From: an uncultured Planktomarina sp. | Lineage (GTDB): Bacteria; Pseudomonadota; Alphaproteobacteria; Rhodobacterales; Rhodobacteraceae | Length of the DNA stretch: 64,000 nt | Direction of reading: 5' to 3' | NCBI GenBank assembly: GCA_905182425.1 | Contig: CAJJBP010000021.1 | Coordinates: forward strand, 22,205 to 86,204 | Shown: in pieces, positions 21,503-30,007 of the stretch | Position numbering within the stretch: the first letter of the stretch is position 1 | Layout of the letters: every line of letters starts with the position of its first letter | Notes under the pieces: model-generated | Told to the model about the DNA's origin: nothing | Seen by the model: the letters and a program-made list of their open reading frames with translations, nothing else | Databases searched by the model: none | Program-made: the position numbers and the translations under genes

Positions 21503-22843
21503 ATGTCCATGGCAACAGATCTGGCAAAATTCGCTGAAGATAATGGCGTAAAGTACTTTATGATTTCATTTACCGACCTTTTCGGTGGCCAAAGGGCCAA
21601 ACTGGTCCCAGCTCGCGCTATTGCAGACATGCAAGAGGATGGCGCAGGGTTCGCAGGGTTCGCCACATGGCTGGACATGACACCCGCTCACCCGGACATG
21701 TTAGCAGTTCCTGATCCAGAAGCTGTCATCATTCTGCCATGGAACAAAGAGATAGCATGGGTTCCAGGCAATTGCGTCATGGAAGGTCAAGATGTGGCTC
21801 AAGCCCCGCGTAATGTGCTACGTAAATTGATAGTGGAGGCCGCTGCAAAAGGAATGCATGTCAAAACAGGTATCGAGGCGGAATTTTTTCTGCTGACACC
21901 TCAGGGAGACCAAATCTCTGACCCATACGATACTGCGGCCAAACCTTGCTATGATCAACAAGCCTTCATGCGCCGTTTGGATGTGATCCGCGAAATTAGC
22001 GACTATATGCTTGAATTGGGCTGGGGCGCATATCAAAACGACCACGAAGATGCCAACGGTCAATGGGAAATGAACTGGGACTTTGACGATGCATTGAGCA
22101 CGGCCGACAAACATAGCTTCTTTAAATTCATGACGAAGACAGTCGCTGAAAAACACGGCTATCGAGCAACATTCATGCCTAAGCCTATTCAAGGGCTAAC
22201 CGGCAATGGTTGTCATGCACATATCTCAGTGTGGGATGCTCCAGGTGCGGCATCGAAGATTAATATTTTTGCGATGGACGCAAATGACAGTAGCCAGACT
22301 GCTGAACTGGGCCTCTCGGAAAAAGGCCGTCACTTCCTAGGTGGCATTATGAAACATGCGTCCGCCTTGGCCGCGATAACCAATCCAACAGTGAATAGCT
22401 ATAAGCGTATTAATGCCCCACGCACAATTTCAGGAGCCACTTGGGCACCCAATACCGTGACTTGGACTGGCAACAACCGAACGCATATGGTGCGCGTGCC
22501 GGGACCAGGCCGGTTTGAACTGCGCCTACCGGATGGCGCCGTAAATCCCTATTTGCTGCAAGCAGTTATCATTGCAGCTGGACTTTCGGGCGTAAATTCG
22601 AGGGCAGATCCCGGGAAACGTCATGATATCGATATGTATGCCGAGGGTCACAAAGTGCGCGGCGCTCCAAAGCTGCCTCTTAATATGCTGGACGCATTGC
22701 GTGAATATGACAAAGATAAAGACCTCAAAACAGCGATGGGTGAAGAGTTCTCCGCCGCTTACCTAAAGATGAAGCATTCCGAGTGGAATGACTTCTGCAA
22801 TCATTTCAGTTCATGGGAAAAAGCTAATACGATGGATATCTAA
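21503..22843 (+). CDS. gmaS: Gamma-glutamylmethylamide synthetase (type III glutamine synthetase-like)
   Basis: ATG 21503 with AGGGG RBS; GS-fold (ETGIEAEFFLL-like, NGCHAHISVWD, NSYKRINAPRTISGATWAPN); follows mgsABC. Confidence 0.9.
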   Translation: MSMATDLAKFAEDNGVKYFMISFTDLFGGQRAKLVPARAIADMQEDGAGFAGFATWLDMTPAHPDMLAVPDPEAVIILPWNKEIAWVPGNCVMEGQDVAQAPRNVLRKLIVEAAAKGMHVKTGIEAEFFLLTPQGDQISDPYDTAAKPCYDQQAFMRRLDVIREISDYMLELGWGAYQNDHEDANGQWEMNWDFDDALSTADKHSFFKFMTKTVAEKHGYRATFMPKPIQGLTGNGCHAHISVWDAPGAASKINIFAMDANDSSQTAELGLSEKGRHFLGGIMKHASALAAITNPTVNSYKRINAPRTISGATWAPNTVTWTGNNRTHMVRVPGPGRFELRLPDGAVNPYLLQAVIIAAGLSGVNSRADPGKRHDIDMYAEGHKVRGAPKLPLNMLDALREYDKDKDLKTAMGEEFSAAYLKMKHSEWNDFCNHFSSWEKANTMDI

Positions 22844-22866
22844 AACGAGAACCCATCTCATCAAAG

Positions 22867-22894
22867 AAAACCGCATCTTCGATCGCGGTTTTTT
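22867..22894 (+). terminator. Rho-independent terminator after gmaS
   Basis: AAAACCGC-ATCTTCGATC-GCGGTTTTTT, 24 nt downstream of the gmaS stop. Confidence 0.85.
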
Positions 22895-22900
22895 CGTGAG

Positions 22901-23323
22901 TTAATGCAGCAAAGCAAGGCCTGCCTTACGATGTGTATACCAGATAAAAAACGTACTTATGATAACAGACAACCCAGTTCCTGAAATAATCAACATAGCC
23001 CCCTCCTCAGTGCCAATCGCAAGGATCGCGTGGGCCATAGTTACAACAATACCAACCAAAGAAATCAATAATACGGGTCGTGCTATGGCACGTTGAATAA
23101 TCATGAGAACGCAACCTAATGCGCCACCAAACACGCCAATACAAAATGCAGCAGTTACCAATGCTGGCCTACTATTTACTACAACTTGATAAGCTTTTGG
23201 CATGTTCGTAATAGCCTCCGGGCTGGTTTGGCTGATATAGTTCCAGCAACCCATCACATTCCAGATCAGCCCGAGAACTGCAATCACCCAATACCCCAAT
23301 TGCGGTTTTTGTAGATCACTCAT
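22901..23323 (-). CDS. Small 4-TM hypothetical membrane protein
   Basis: ~140 aa from internal Met (MSDLQKPQLGYWVIAVLGLIWNVMGCWNY...), several hydrophobic segments; opposite strand between gmaS and tmm. Confidence 0.7.
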   Translation of the reverse strand: MSDLQKPQLGYWVIAVLGLIWNVMGCWNYISQTSPEAITNMPKAYQVVVNSRPALVTAAFCIGVFGGALGCVLMIIQRAIARPVLLISLVGIVVTMAHAILAIGTEEGAMLIISGTGLSVIISTFFIWYTHRKAGLALLH

Positions 23324-23503
23324 GATACAATCTTTCTGAAAAATGCAGTCTTCCTTAAATCGGCAATTCATCAACAGGTAAAGAGCATACAAATTGGAGA
23401 AATGTTCCTAAACCCGTTTAATAGTGGGAATATTTGTTGACTTAGCACCTTTCCAACACTCACATTAAATTCAAAATAAATACTGACTATCAGGGAGATT
23501 CAC

Positions 23504-24841
23504 ATGGCTAAACGTGTCGCAATCATTGGAGCAGGCCCCTCAGGGCTAGCCCAATTGAGAGCCTTTCAATCCGCCAAGGATAAAGGTGCTGAAATTCCAG
23601 AGATTGTGTGTTTCGAAAAGCAATCAGATTGGGGTGGTTTGTGGAATTACTCCTGGCGCACAGGCGTCGATCAATACGGCAATCAATGCCACGGCTCAAT
23701 GTATCGCTACCTGTGGTCCAATGGGCCAAAAGAGGGCCTAGAATTTGCAGACTATACATTCGAGGAGCACTTCGGAAGACCCATTGCCTCGTATCCTCCA
23801 CGTGCGGTCTTGTTCGACTACATCAAAGGTAGAGTGGAAAAAGCAGGCGTCAGGAATATGATCCGCTTTTCTACAAATGTGCGAGACGTACGCGCACAAG
23901 ATAGCGGTGGATTTGAGCTTACATCACGCAATGAAATCAACGATACAGAGCAAACCGAATTTTTCGATCATGTAATTGTAGCAACAGGTCACTTTAGCGC
24001 ACCCAACATCCCTGAATACCCCGGATTTGATGCCTATAATGGCCGCATTCTTCATGCGCATGATTTTCGAGATGCGCGAGAATTTACCGATAAGGATGTT
24101 CTTATACTGGGCTCGTCTTATTCGGCCGAAGACATTGGATCTCAGTGTTGGAAGTACGGCGCCAAGACAATTACCGTCGCTTACAGAACCGCTCCAATGG
24201 GCTATGCATGGCCTGATAATTGGAAAGAAGTTCCGGCGCTTGACCGGATGGAGGGGCGCACGGCTCACTTTATTGATGATACAAGCAAAGACATAGATGC
24301 GATCATTCTTTGCACAGGCTACAAGCATCATTTCCCATTCTTACCAGACGATTTACGCCTGAAGACAGTCAATAGGCTTACAGCAGCAGATTTGTATAAA
24401 GGTGTTGTCTGGAACAAGAATCCAGAGATGTTCTATCTGGGAATGCAGGACCAATGGTACACGTTCAATATGTTTGACGCCCAAGCGTGGTGGGTACGTG
24501 ACTGCATCATGGACAGAATTCCTCTGCCTAATGCCAGCGTGATGGCACAAGACGTTGTCACCCGTACTGCAGAGGAGGACGCGCTCGAAGACGACTACAG
24601 CTGCATCATAACTCAAGGTGCCTATACACAAGAGCTAATCTCGGAAACAGACTATCCTAGCTTTGACATCGACGCGTCCAATAAAGCCTTCTTTGAGTGG
24701 AAGGCACATAAAAAACACAACATCATGACCTTCCGAGATCATGGCTACACCAGCCCAATGACCGGCCAGACGGCACCCAAACATCACACCGCCTGGAAAG
24801 ATGCGTTGGATGATAGTTTAGAAAGCTATTTGGAAACATAA
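23504..24841 (+). CDS. tmm: Trimethylamine monooxygenase (bacterial flavin-containing monooxygenase)
   Basis: 445 aa; FAD motif GAGPSG, NADPH motif [13 protein letters not shown]-type signature region [27 protein letters not shown] cluster context. Confidence 0.9.
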   Translation: MAKRVAIIGAGPSGLAQLRAFQSAKDKGAEIPEIVCFEKQSDWGGLWNYSWRTGVDQYGNQCHGSMYRYLWSNGPKEGLEFADYTFEEHFGRPIASYPPRAVLFDYIKGRVEKAGVRNMIRFSTNVRDVRAQDSGGFELTSRNEINDTEQTEFFDHVIVATGHFSAPNIPEYPGFDAYNGRILHAHDFRDAREFTDKDVLILGSSYSAEDIGSQCWKYGAKTITVAYRTAPMGYAWPDNWKEVPALDRMEGRTAHFIDDTSKDIDAIILCTGYKHHFPFLPDDLRLKTVNRLTAADLYKGVVWNKNPEMFYLGMQDQWYTFNMFDAQAWWVRDCIMDRIPLPNASVMAQDVVTRTAEEDALEDDYSCIITQGAYTQELISETDYPSFDIDASNKAFFEWKAHKKHNIMTFRDHGYTSPMTGQTAPKHHTAWKDALDDSLESYLET

Positions 24842-25325
24842 TTCAAACATTTTCGACGCATTGCCATAGGAGTACTCCAAGACAGTTTCAAAATTTTGTA
24901 ATATTATGGAATGGCCGGCAAATCAGGTTTAATGAAGCACGGTCAGTAACCAAGAGAAGATAATAGTTTCAAGTTATTTATCATCAGGAGCACGATGAGG
25001 ATTTAGAAAATTTTTGAAAAGCCCCCTATGGTGGTAGAAGGTTTATCGAACTTATGAGCGTATAAACCCACATAAACCTAAATACAAATACTCACGGCAA
25101 TGAAATTCAGACATAGAGATCTTGATCTATTTAAAATTACAAAGAATTTAAAAACTTAAAGCAAATCACTTTTTTCATATCAACTACTATCAGATAAATA
25201 TAAACTCTCTTTATGGAATAAGGATCTAAACCGACAGATTGTTAACCCACTAACATTCAGAAATCATATACAAGCAGGCCTCATACTATTTTAAAGCATA
25301 TTTCCAATAGATGCATCAAAAAATG

Positions 25326-27695
25326 TTATGAGCGTGGTTTCGATTTTGTAGGGTCATAATGCGCGAATGGTACGATTTTGGCCGGCAATCGTTTTATGTG
25401 TCCATCCAATTTTCCAATCTCAACAATAGTACCTACCTGGTAATGCGCAACATCAACCCGTGCCAAGGCTATATTCTTACCCAAGACCGGCGAACGCATT
25501 GATGATGTTATCTCACCTACCTGCGCACGGCCAATATAAACACCATCTCCATGTGCGACATCAACATTTCCATCAATATCAAGGCCAACTAGTTTACGAG
25601 CTGGCGTTTCTTTGCGTCGTATCAAGGCATCACGGCCAATGAAATCATCAGTTTTCGATTTCAAAGGGACTGTAAAGCCGATACCAGCCTCAAAAGGATC
25701 AGTCTGGTCTGTGAAATCATAACCGGCAAAGATTAATCCTGCCTCGATACGTACCATGTCCAAGGCCTCAAGACCCATTGGCTTCAAACCATGTTCTTGA
25801 CCCGTCTCCCAAACCGTGTCGAAAACATCTTTTGCATGCTTTGGATGGCAAAATATCTCGTATCCCAATTCGCCAGTGTACCCCGTTCGCGACACAACAA
25901 CTGGCACGCCGTGTTCTCCACCAATTCGCGCAGGCGCAAAACGGAACCAAGAGAGTTCTTCCAATGTCGGTTGATGCGGCGCAGTCCAAATTATCTTCTT
26001 AAGTAGATCTCTACTTTCCGGTCCTTGAACCGCAATATTATGCTGCATGTCAGTTGAGGCACGGATAAGGACGTTAAGGCCTAGTTTATCCGCTTGTTGA
26101 CGGATCCACTCACCGCCGTAATCAGTACCACCTATCCACCGGAAATTATCTTTGCCCAAGCGAAAAACAGTTCCATCATCAATCATCCCTCCATGTTCAT
26201 AACACATAGCAGTATACACCACGCCGCCAACTGGCAGCGTTTTCATATTACGAGTGAAAAGATATTGGCACAAAGCTTCAGAATCAGGCCCAGTTATTTC
26301 AAACTTCCGCAAAGGGCTAAGATCCAAGACAACAGCCTTTTCACGACAGGCATGATATTCTTCCAAAGGTCCTGCTTGCGAAAAACAGTTCGCCAACCAA
26401 TACCCATTGTATTCAATAAAGTTGCGGGTATGAACGGCAAAACTGCTATGGAAACCAGTTTCTTTTGTCATTTGAGGCTCCGATTCTGGTGTCGCTCTGA
26501 AAGCAATGGCACGTTTAAAAGGTTCGGCACCATCATAAGTGCGCACATGAATATCTGTAGGATTCCATCCATTAGCAGCGGTGGTATCATCTGGACACGC
26601 AGAGCTAACACAGACCAAATCCGTCAAGGCTTTGAGCAAAACATAATCACCAGGCCGGGACCAAGGCTCATCACCATACATGGCACCATGCTCATCAATA
26701 GCGGTATTAAAAAAGAAATTAATAGCCATCCAACCCGCACGGGGCAACACACCATGCTCAGCCAGTGCTGTGTTAAAGTTATCAGAACAGTTGGCATGAC
26801 CAGGATATCCAATATCGTCGTAATTTTTTGCAGCACAGGCCAAGGCAAAAGCATCATGGCGCCCACATGTGTCTTGGATGACTTCCAAGAGTGGCATCAT
26901 GTCTTGATCATAATATTTGGCATGCAACCCAGGCATTGGATATGAGTGCCCCATTAAAGTACGAGTTGTTGTCACGTCCAATGCGTGTTCAATACCCTTA
27001 TCTAGCTTACGAGCAGAAAAACATTGAAAATCAGTGCATTGGCGACCATCTACATCATAAACCTGAATGTAATCCCCAGCTTTCACAAAATAGCTTTTTG
27101 CGGTTGCCGAGTGTATGCGTATATCAGCCAGTGGATCGGCCAAAGGGTCAGGAAGTTCAAATTTCACGGTCTGCCTTATGACAGAACGCTTAACCATGAC
27201 CACCAGCGGTGTTGTCGTATTTTGCAGTTCAAGGTCCATTATGCCACCAGGTGCCGCAATAACAACGAAGCCACCTCGTTGTACTCTTAGTTTAATTTCA
27301 GCTTTTGCTGGGGTCATTTGATCAAATAATTCGATCGACTTAGCTTTTGTTAAATCCACACCTCGAGCACCTAGACCTATTCGAACCGAGCTCAAAGAAT
27401 GATTGCCAGAGCTAAGCAATCCTTTCAGGCCGTGTGCGTCGCCAGTCGCAGAGCAACCCAAAACTCCAGTATCGCTGACACCATCACTGTCACATGCCAA
27501 AATCTCACAAATCTGCCCACCTTCATCATTCATGACCACAAACGTATCGCCCGGCTCAACATTGATTAAGGCAGCACCGCTACCCTGGATGACATAACGC
27601 TCCGTGCCCGGAGGCATAGAAAACATCGATGGGGCAATAATTTTGCTCGGTCGCGGTGGACCTGTCTGTACATTAGGATAATTGTTATCCAACAT
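25326..27695 (-). CDS. tdm: TMAO demethylase (DUF1989 + GcvT)
   Basis: ~789 aa: N-terminal DUF1989-like domains, C-terminal GcvT (VSRTGYTGELGYEIFCHPKHA); next to tmm. Confidence 0.9.
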   Translation of the reverse strand: MLDNNYPNVQTGPPRPSKIIAPSMFSMPPGTERYVIQGSGAALINVEPGDTFVVMNDEGGQICEILACDSDGVSDTGVLGCSATGDAHGLKGLLSSGNHSLSSVRIGLGARGVDLTKAKSIELFDQMTPAKAEIKLRVQRGGFVVIAAPGGIMDLELQNTTTPLVVMVKRSVIRQTVKFELPDPLADPLADIRIHSATAKSYFVKAGDYIQVYDVDGRQCTDFQCFSARKLDKGIEHALDVTTTRTLMGHSYPMPGLHAKYYDQDMMPLLEVIQDTCGRHDAFALACAAKNYDDIGYPGHANCSDNFNTALAEHGVLPRAGWMAINFFFNTAIDEHGAMYGDEPWSRPGDYVLLKALTDLVCVSSACPDDTTAANGWNPTDIHVRTYDGAEPFKRAIAFRATPESEPQMTKETGFHSSFAVHTRNFIEYNGYWLANCFSQAGPLEEYHACREKAVVLDLSPLRKFEITGPDSEALCQYLFTRNMKTLPVGGVVYTAMCYEHGGMIDDGTVFRLGKDNFRWIGGTDYGGEWIRQQADKLGLNVLIRASTDMQHNIAVQGPESRDLLKKIIWTAPHQPTLEELSWFRFAPARIGGEHGVPVVVSRTGYTGELGYEIFCHPKHAKDVFDTVWETGQEHGLKPMGLEALDMVRIEAGLIFAGYDFTDQTDPFEAGIGFTVPLKSKTDDFIGRDALIRRKETPARKLVGLDIDGNVDVAHGDGVYIGRAQVGEITSSMRSPVLGKNIALARVDVAHYQVGTIVEIGKLDGHIKRLPAKIVPFAHYDPTKSKPRS

Positions 27696-27794
27696 AATTT
27701 CACCTCCAGACCACAAGTGTTGCACTAGCGGAATAAATATTTAATTAAAAGAATAACCGATTGCATAACTTTCAGCAATAAGCAGAGAACAAGT

Positions 27795-27959
27795 ATGAGT
27801 AGTAATCAAATAAATTTCTTTGGCTGGATTCTTTTTATCGTATCGGCTTTTGGGTCCATTGTTGCCTCAATAGGCAGTTTTTGGGCAATGTTTGGCTCCT
27901 TATTCTTTTTATTAGCTTGCCTTGTTTTCCTCATACCGTTCTTTCGGAAGGATAAATGA
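27795..27959 (+). CDS. 54-aa small membrane protein, coupled to the downstream transporter
   Basis: ATGAGTAGTAATCAAATAAATTTC... = MSSNQINFFGWILFIVSAFGSIVASIGSFWAMFGSLFFLLACLVFLIPFFRKDK*; two TM segments; stop overlaps next start (ATGA). Confidence 0.65.
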   Translation: MSSNQINFFGWILFIVSAFGSIVASIGSFWAMFGSLFFLLACLVFLIPFFRKDK

Positions 27960-28798
27960 TTGTTTCTCTGAGCCTGGGCCTCCTCGCAGCACTGTGCTGG
28001 GGCGTTCATGATATCTTTGTGAGATACGTTAGCCAAACAAATGGGATGTTGGCCTCAATATTTACTGTGCTTACAATTGGCTCAATCATTATGGCGCCCG
28101 TGTGTATTTATCTTGGAAATTGGCCAGATTTAACTACTATAGCATTCCAAAAAGCCCTAGTCTCCGGCACCTTTTTCGGTCTTGCCTTGATTGGTCTATA
28201 CCAAGCCTTTGCAATTGGCCCCGTAAGACTAGTGTCACCAATCGTCGGCTCTTTCCCTATAATGTCGGTAGGTCTTTCACTTTGGTCAGGCCAATCCCTT
28301 GAGCTTTTCCAAATATTAGCCGTCTTAATTGTAGTTGGAGGTATCACGCTGGTCGCCAAAGGAGAGAACACAACAACTTCTGAAAAGCGCCTGGTCGCAA
28401 TATTATGGGCTGTATCTGCCGCTTTCGCTTTTTTTATTAGCTTTGCCTACGGCCAAAGTGCCACGGCTGACGGCGCAGAACTACCCATTATTTGGGTTTC
28501 TCGACTAGCAGCTATATTCATAATTTGCGTGATAGCTCTGCTCTTCAGAGCTTCCTTACGCCCCAAGCTATCACAAATCCCACTGCTTTCCGTGATGGGG
28601 CTGCTTGATGGTGTTGCACTCGCAGTCGTTCTTTATGCCGGAACTCAAGCCTTTGCTGCCTTCGCCACGGTCACAGCCTCAATTTTTGGCCTGATTACCA
28701 TCATCCTAGCATGGGCATTTCTAGGCGAGAAAATGACAAATTTACAATGGTTGGGTGTAGGTATGGTTTTCAGCGCGATAGCCTATTTAGCATTGTAA
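27956..28798 (+). CDS. EamA/DMT-family transporter
   Basis: 280 aa, two EamA repeats of ~5 TM each. Confidence 0.85.
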   Translation: MIVSLSLGLLAALCWGVHDIFVRYVSQTNGMLASIFTVLTIGSIIMAPVCIYLGNWPDLTTIAFQKALVSGTFFGLALIGLYQAFAIGPVRLVSPIVGSFPIMSVGLSLWSGQSLELFQILAVLIVVGGITLVAKGENTTTSEKRLVAILWAVSAAFAFFISFAYGQSATADGAELPIIWVSRLAAIFIICVIALLFRASLRPKLSQIPLLSVMGLLDGVALAVVLYAGTQAFAAFATVTASIFGLITIILAWAFLGEKMTNLQWLGVGMVFSAIAYLAL

Positions 28799-28890
28799 AC
28801 GCCCAGACTATGGCCGGTATTCCTTCCAGCAAAAATACTTCAACCAGAGGTTAGTAAATTTGCATTTATTCAAAAGTAATAGGTTAACGA

Positions 28891-29286
28891 CTACCTTTTT
28901 ACGGGGATCATCGTTCCCTGCAAGATTGCGATTTTTTCATTACCATCAAAAATGTCAGCACGTACTATAACCAACCGCTTGCCAGATTTTTCAACAGTAC
29001 CCACAGCCCGCAATGGCCCAGTCCGTCCCGGCGCCAGAAGGTTGATTTTCATCTCAGAGGTTAAAACTTCATATTCGGGAGCCATGGTTGACAAAGCAGC
29101 GTAGCCCGCGGCACTGTCCCCAAGCGCGAATGTAAGTGCCGCATGCGCAAATCCATGCTGCTGCTTGCTACCCACTAAAATTGGAGCAGTAATTTCAACC
29201 CGGCCATGCTCCACAGAGGTAAGTTTTGCCTCAAAAGTTTGCATCATAGTTTGGCTATCAAAACTATCAGAAACCCGGCTAATCAT
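28891..29286 (-). CDS. PaaI-family hotdog thioesterase
   Basis: 131 aa hotdog (VGSKQQHGFAHAALTFALGDSAAGYAALS). Confidence 0.8.
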   Translation of the reverse strand: MISRVSDSFDSQTMMQTFEAKLTSVEHGRVEITAPILVGSKQQHGFAHAALTFALGDSAAGYAALSTMAPEYEVLTSEMKINLLAPGRTGPLRAVGTVEKSGKRLVIVRADIFDGNEKIAILQGTMIPVKR

Positions 29287-29999
29287 TTTTCTCGCTCCAT
29301 TGGCAACACATGACTACCCTGCCCTGTAAGTACGGCGAATGCTTGGCGCTGCATCACTTTTGATAACTCCCGAGAATCACTGCGCAGTCCCCCCGTAAAA
29401 GTTCCAAATGCAGGTAAAATCACACGTTTATCATCATACAAGAAACATGGGCGAGAGATGGTCCTCTTAGATAATTTAACAAACGTCTTTGGATGATAAT
29501 GACCAGAGACTTCTGCTTCTGCTCGGTCCAATGCAATATGGCGGAAAGCCAGTGGACCATCGCAATATTCTGCAACATGAGATCCTGCAAATTCAACTGG
29601 TCCTGGATCATGATTCCCTTCAATCCAGATCCATTCACGCCCTTCCTGCAATCGGCTCAACCAAATCGCCTCATTGGAAGGCAATGTTTTAGCAGCAGCC
29701 AGATCGTCAAAACTATCTCCCAAACAAATCACGACTGCAGGACCAAGTTCTACAATTTCGGATTCCAGCCGCAATAGTGTATCTGAAGTTTCATAGGGCG
29801 GCATTAATGTTCCAGACCTCCGCGCAATACGGTCAGATTTCCCCAGATGGAGATCAGACACGCATAAAATGCGCCGGTGTGCCCACCAAAGCGCGCCCGA
29901 GGCGCGCGCTGTTAATTGGGCTCCATATAAGGAAAACATGTGTCCCTGATTCATTCCAAAGTCATCGTGCGTTTCCAGTTCATTTGGCAAAAAATTCAA
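29283..29999 (-). CDS. pdeM: Ligase-associated DNA-damage-response metallophosphoesterase
   Basis: CVSDLHLGKSDRIARRSGTLMPPYE, GDSFDD, EGNHDP, SGHYHPK calcineurin motifs. Confidence 0.85.
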   Translation of the reverse strand: MNFLPNELETHDDFGMNQGHMFSLYGAQLTARASGALWWAHRRILCVSDLHLGKSDRIARRSGTLMPPYETSDTLLRLESEIVELGPAVVICLGDSFDDLAAAKTLPSNEAIWLSRLQEGREWIWIEGNHDPGPVEFAGSHVAEYCDGPLAFRHIALDRAEAEVSGHYHPKTFVKLSKRTISRPCFLYDDKRVILPAFGTFTGGLRSDSRELSKVMQRQAFAVLTGQGSHVLPMEREK

Positions 30000-30007
30000 A
30001 TACTCAC

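Noticed and set aside
26094-26945. 283-aa + strand ORF antisense to tdm
   Set aside because: Longest shadow ORF, but low-complexity composition and entirely antisense to the well-supported tdm coding frame.
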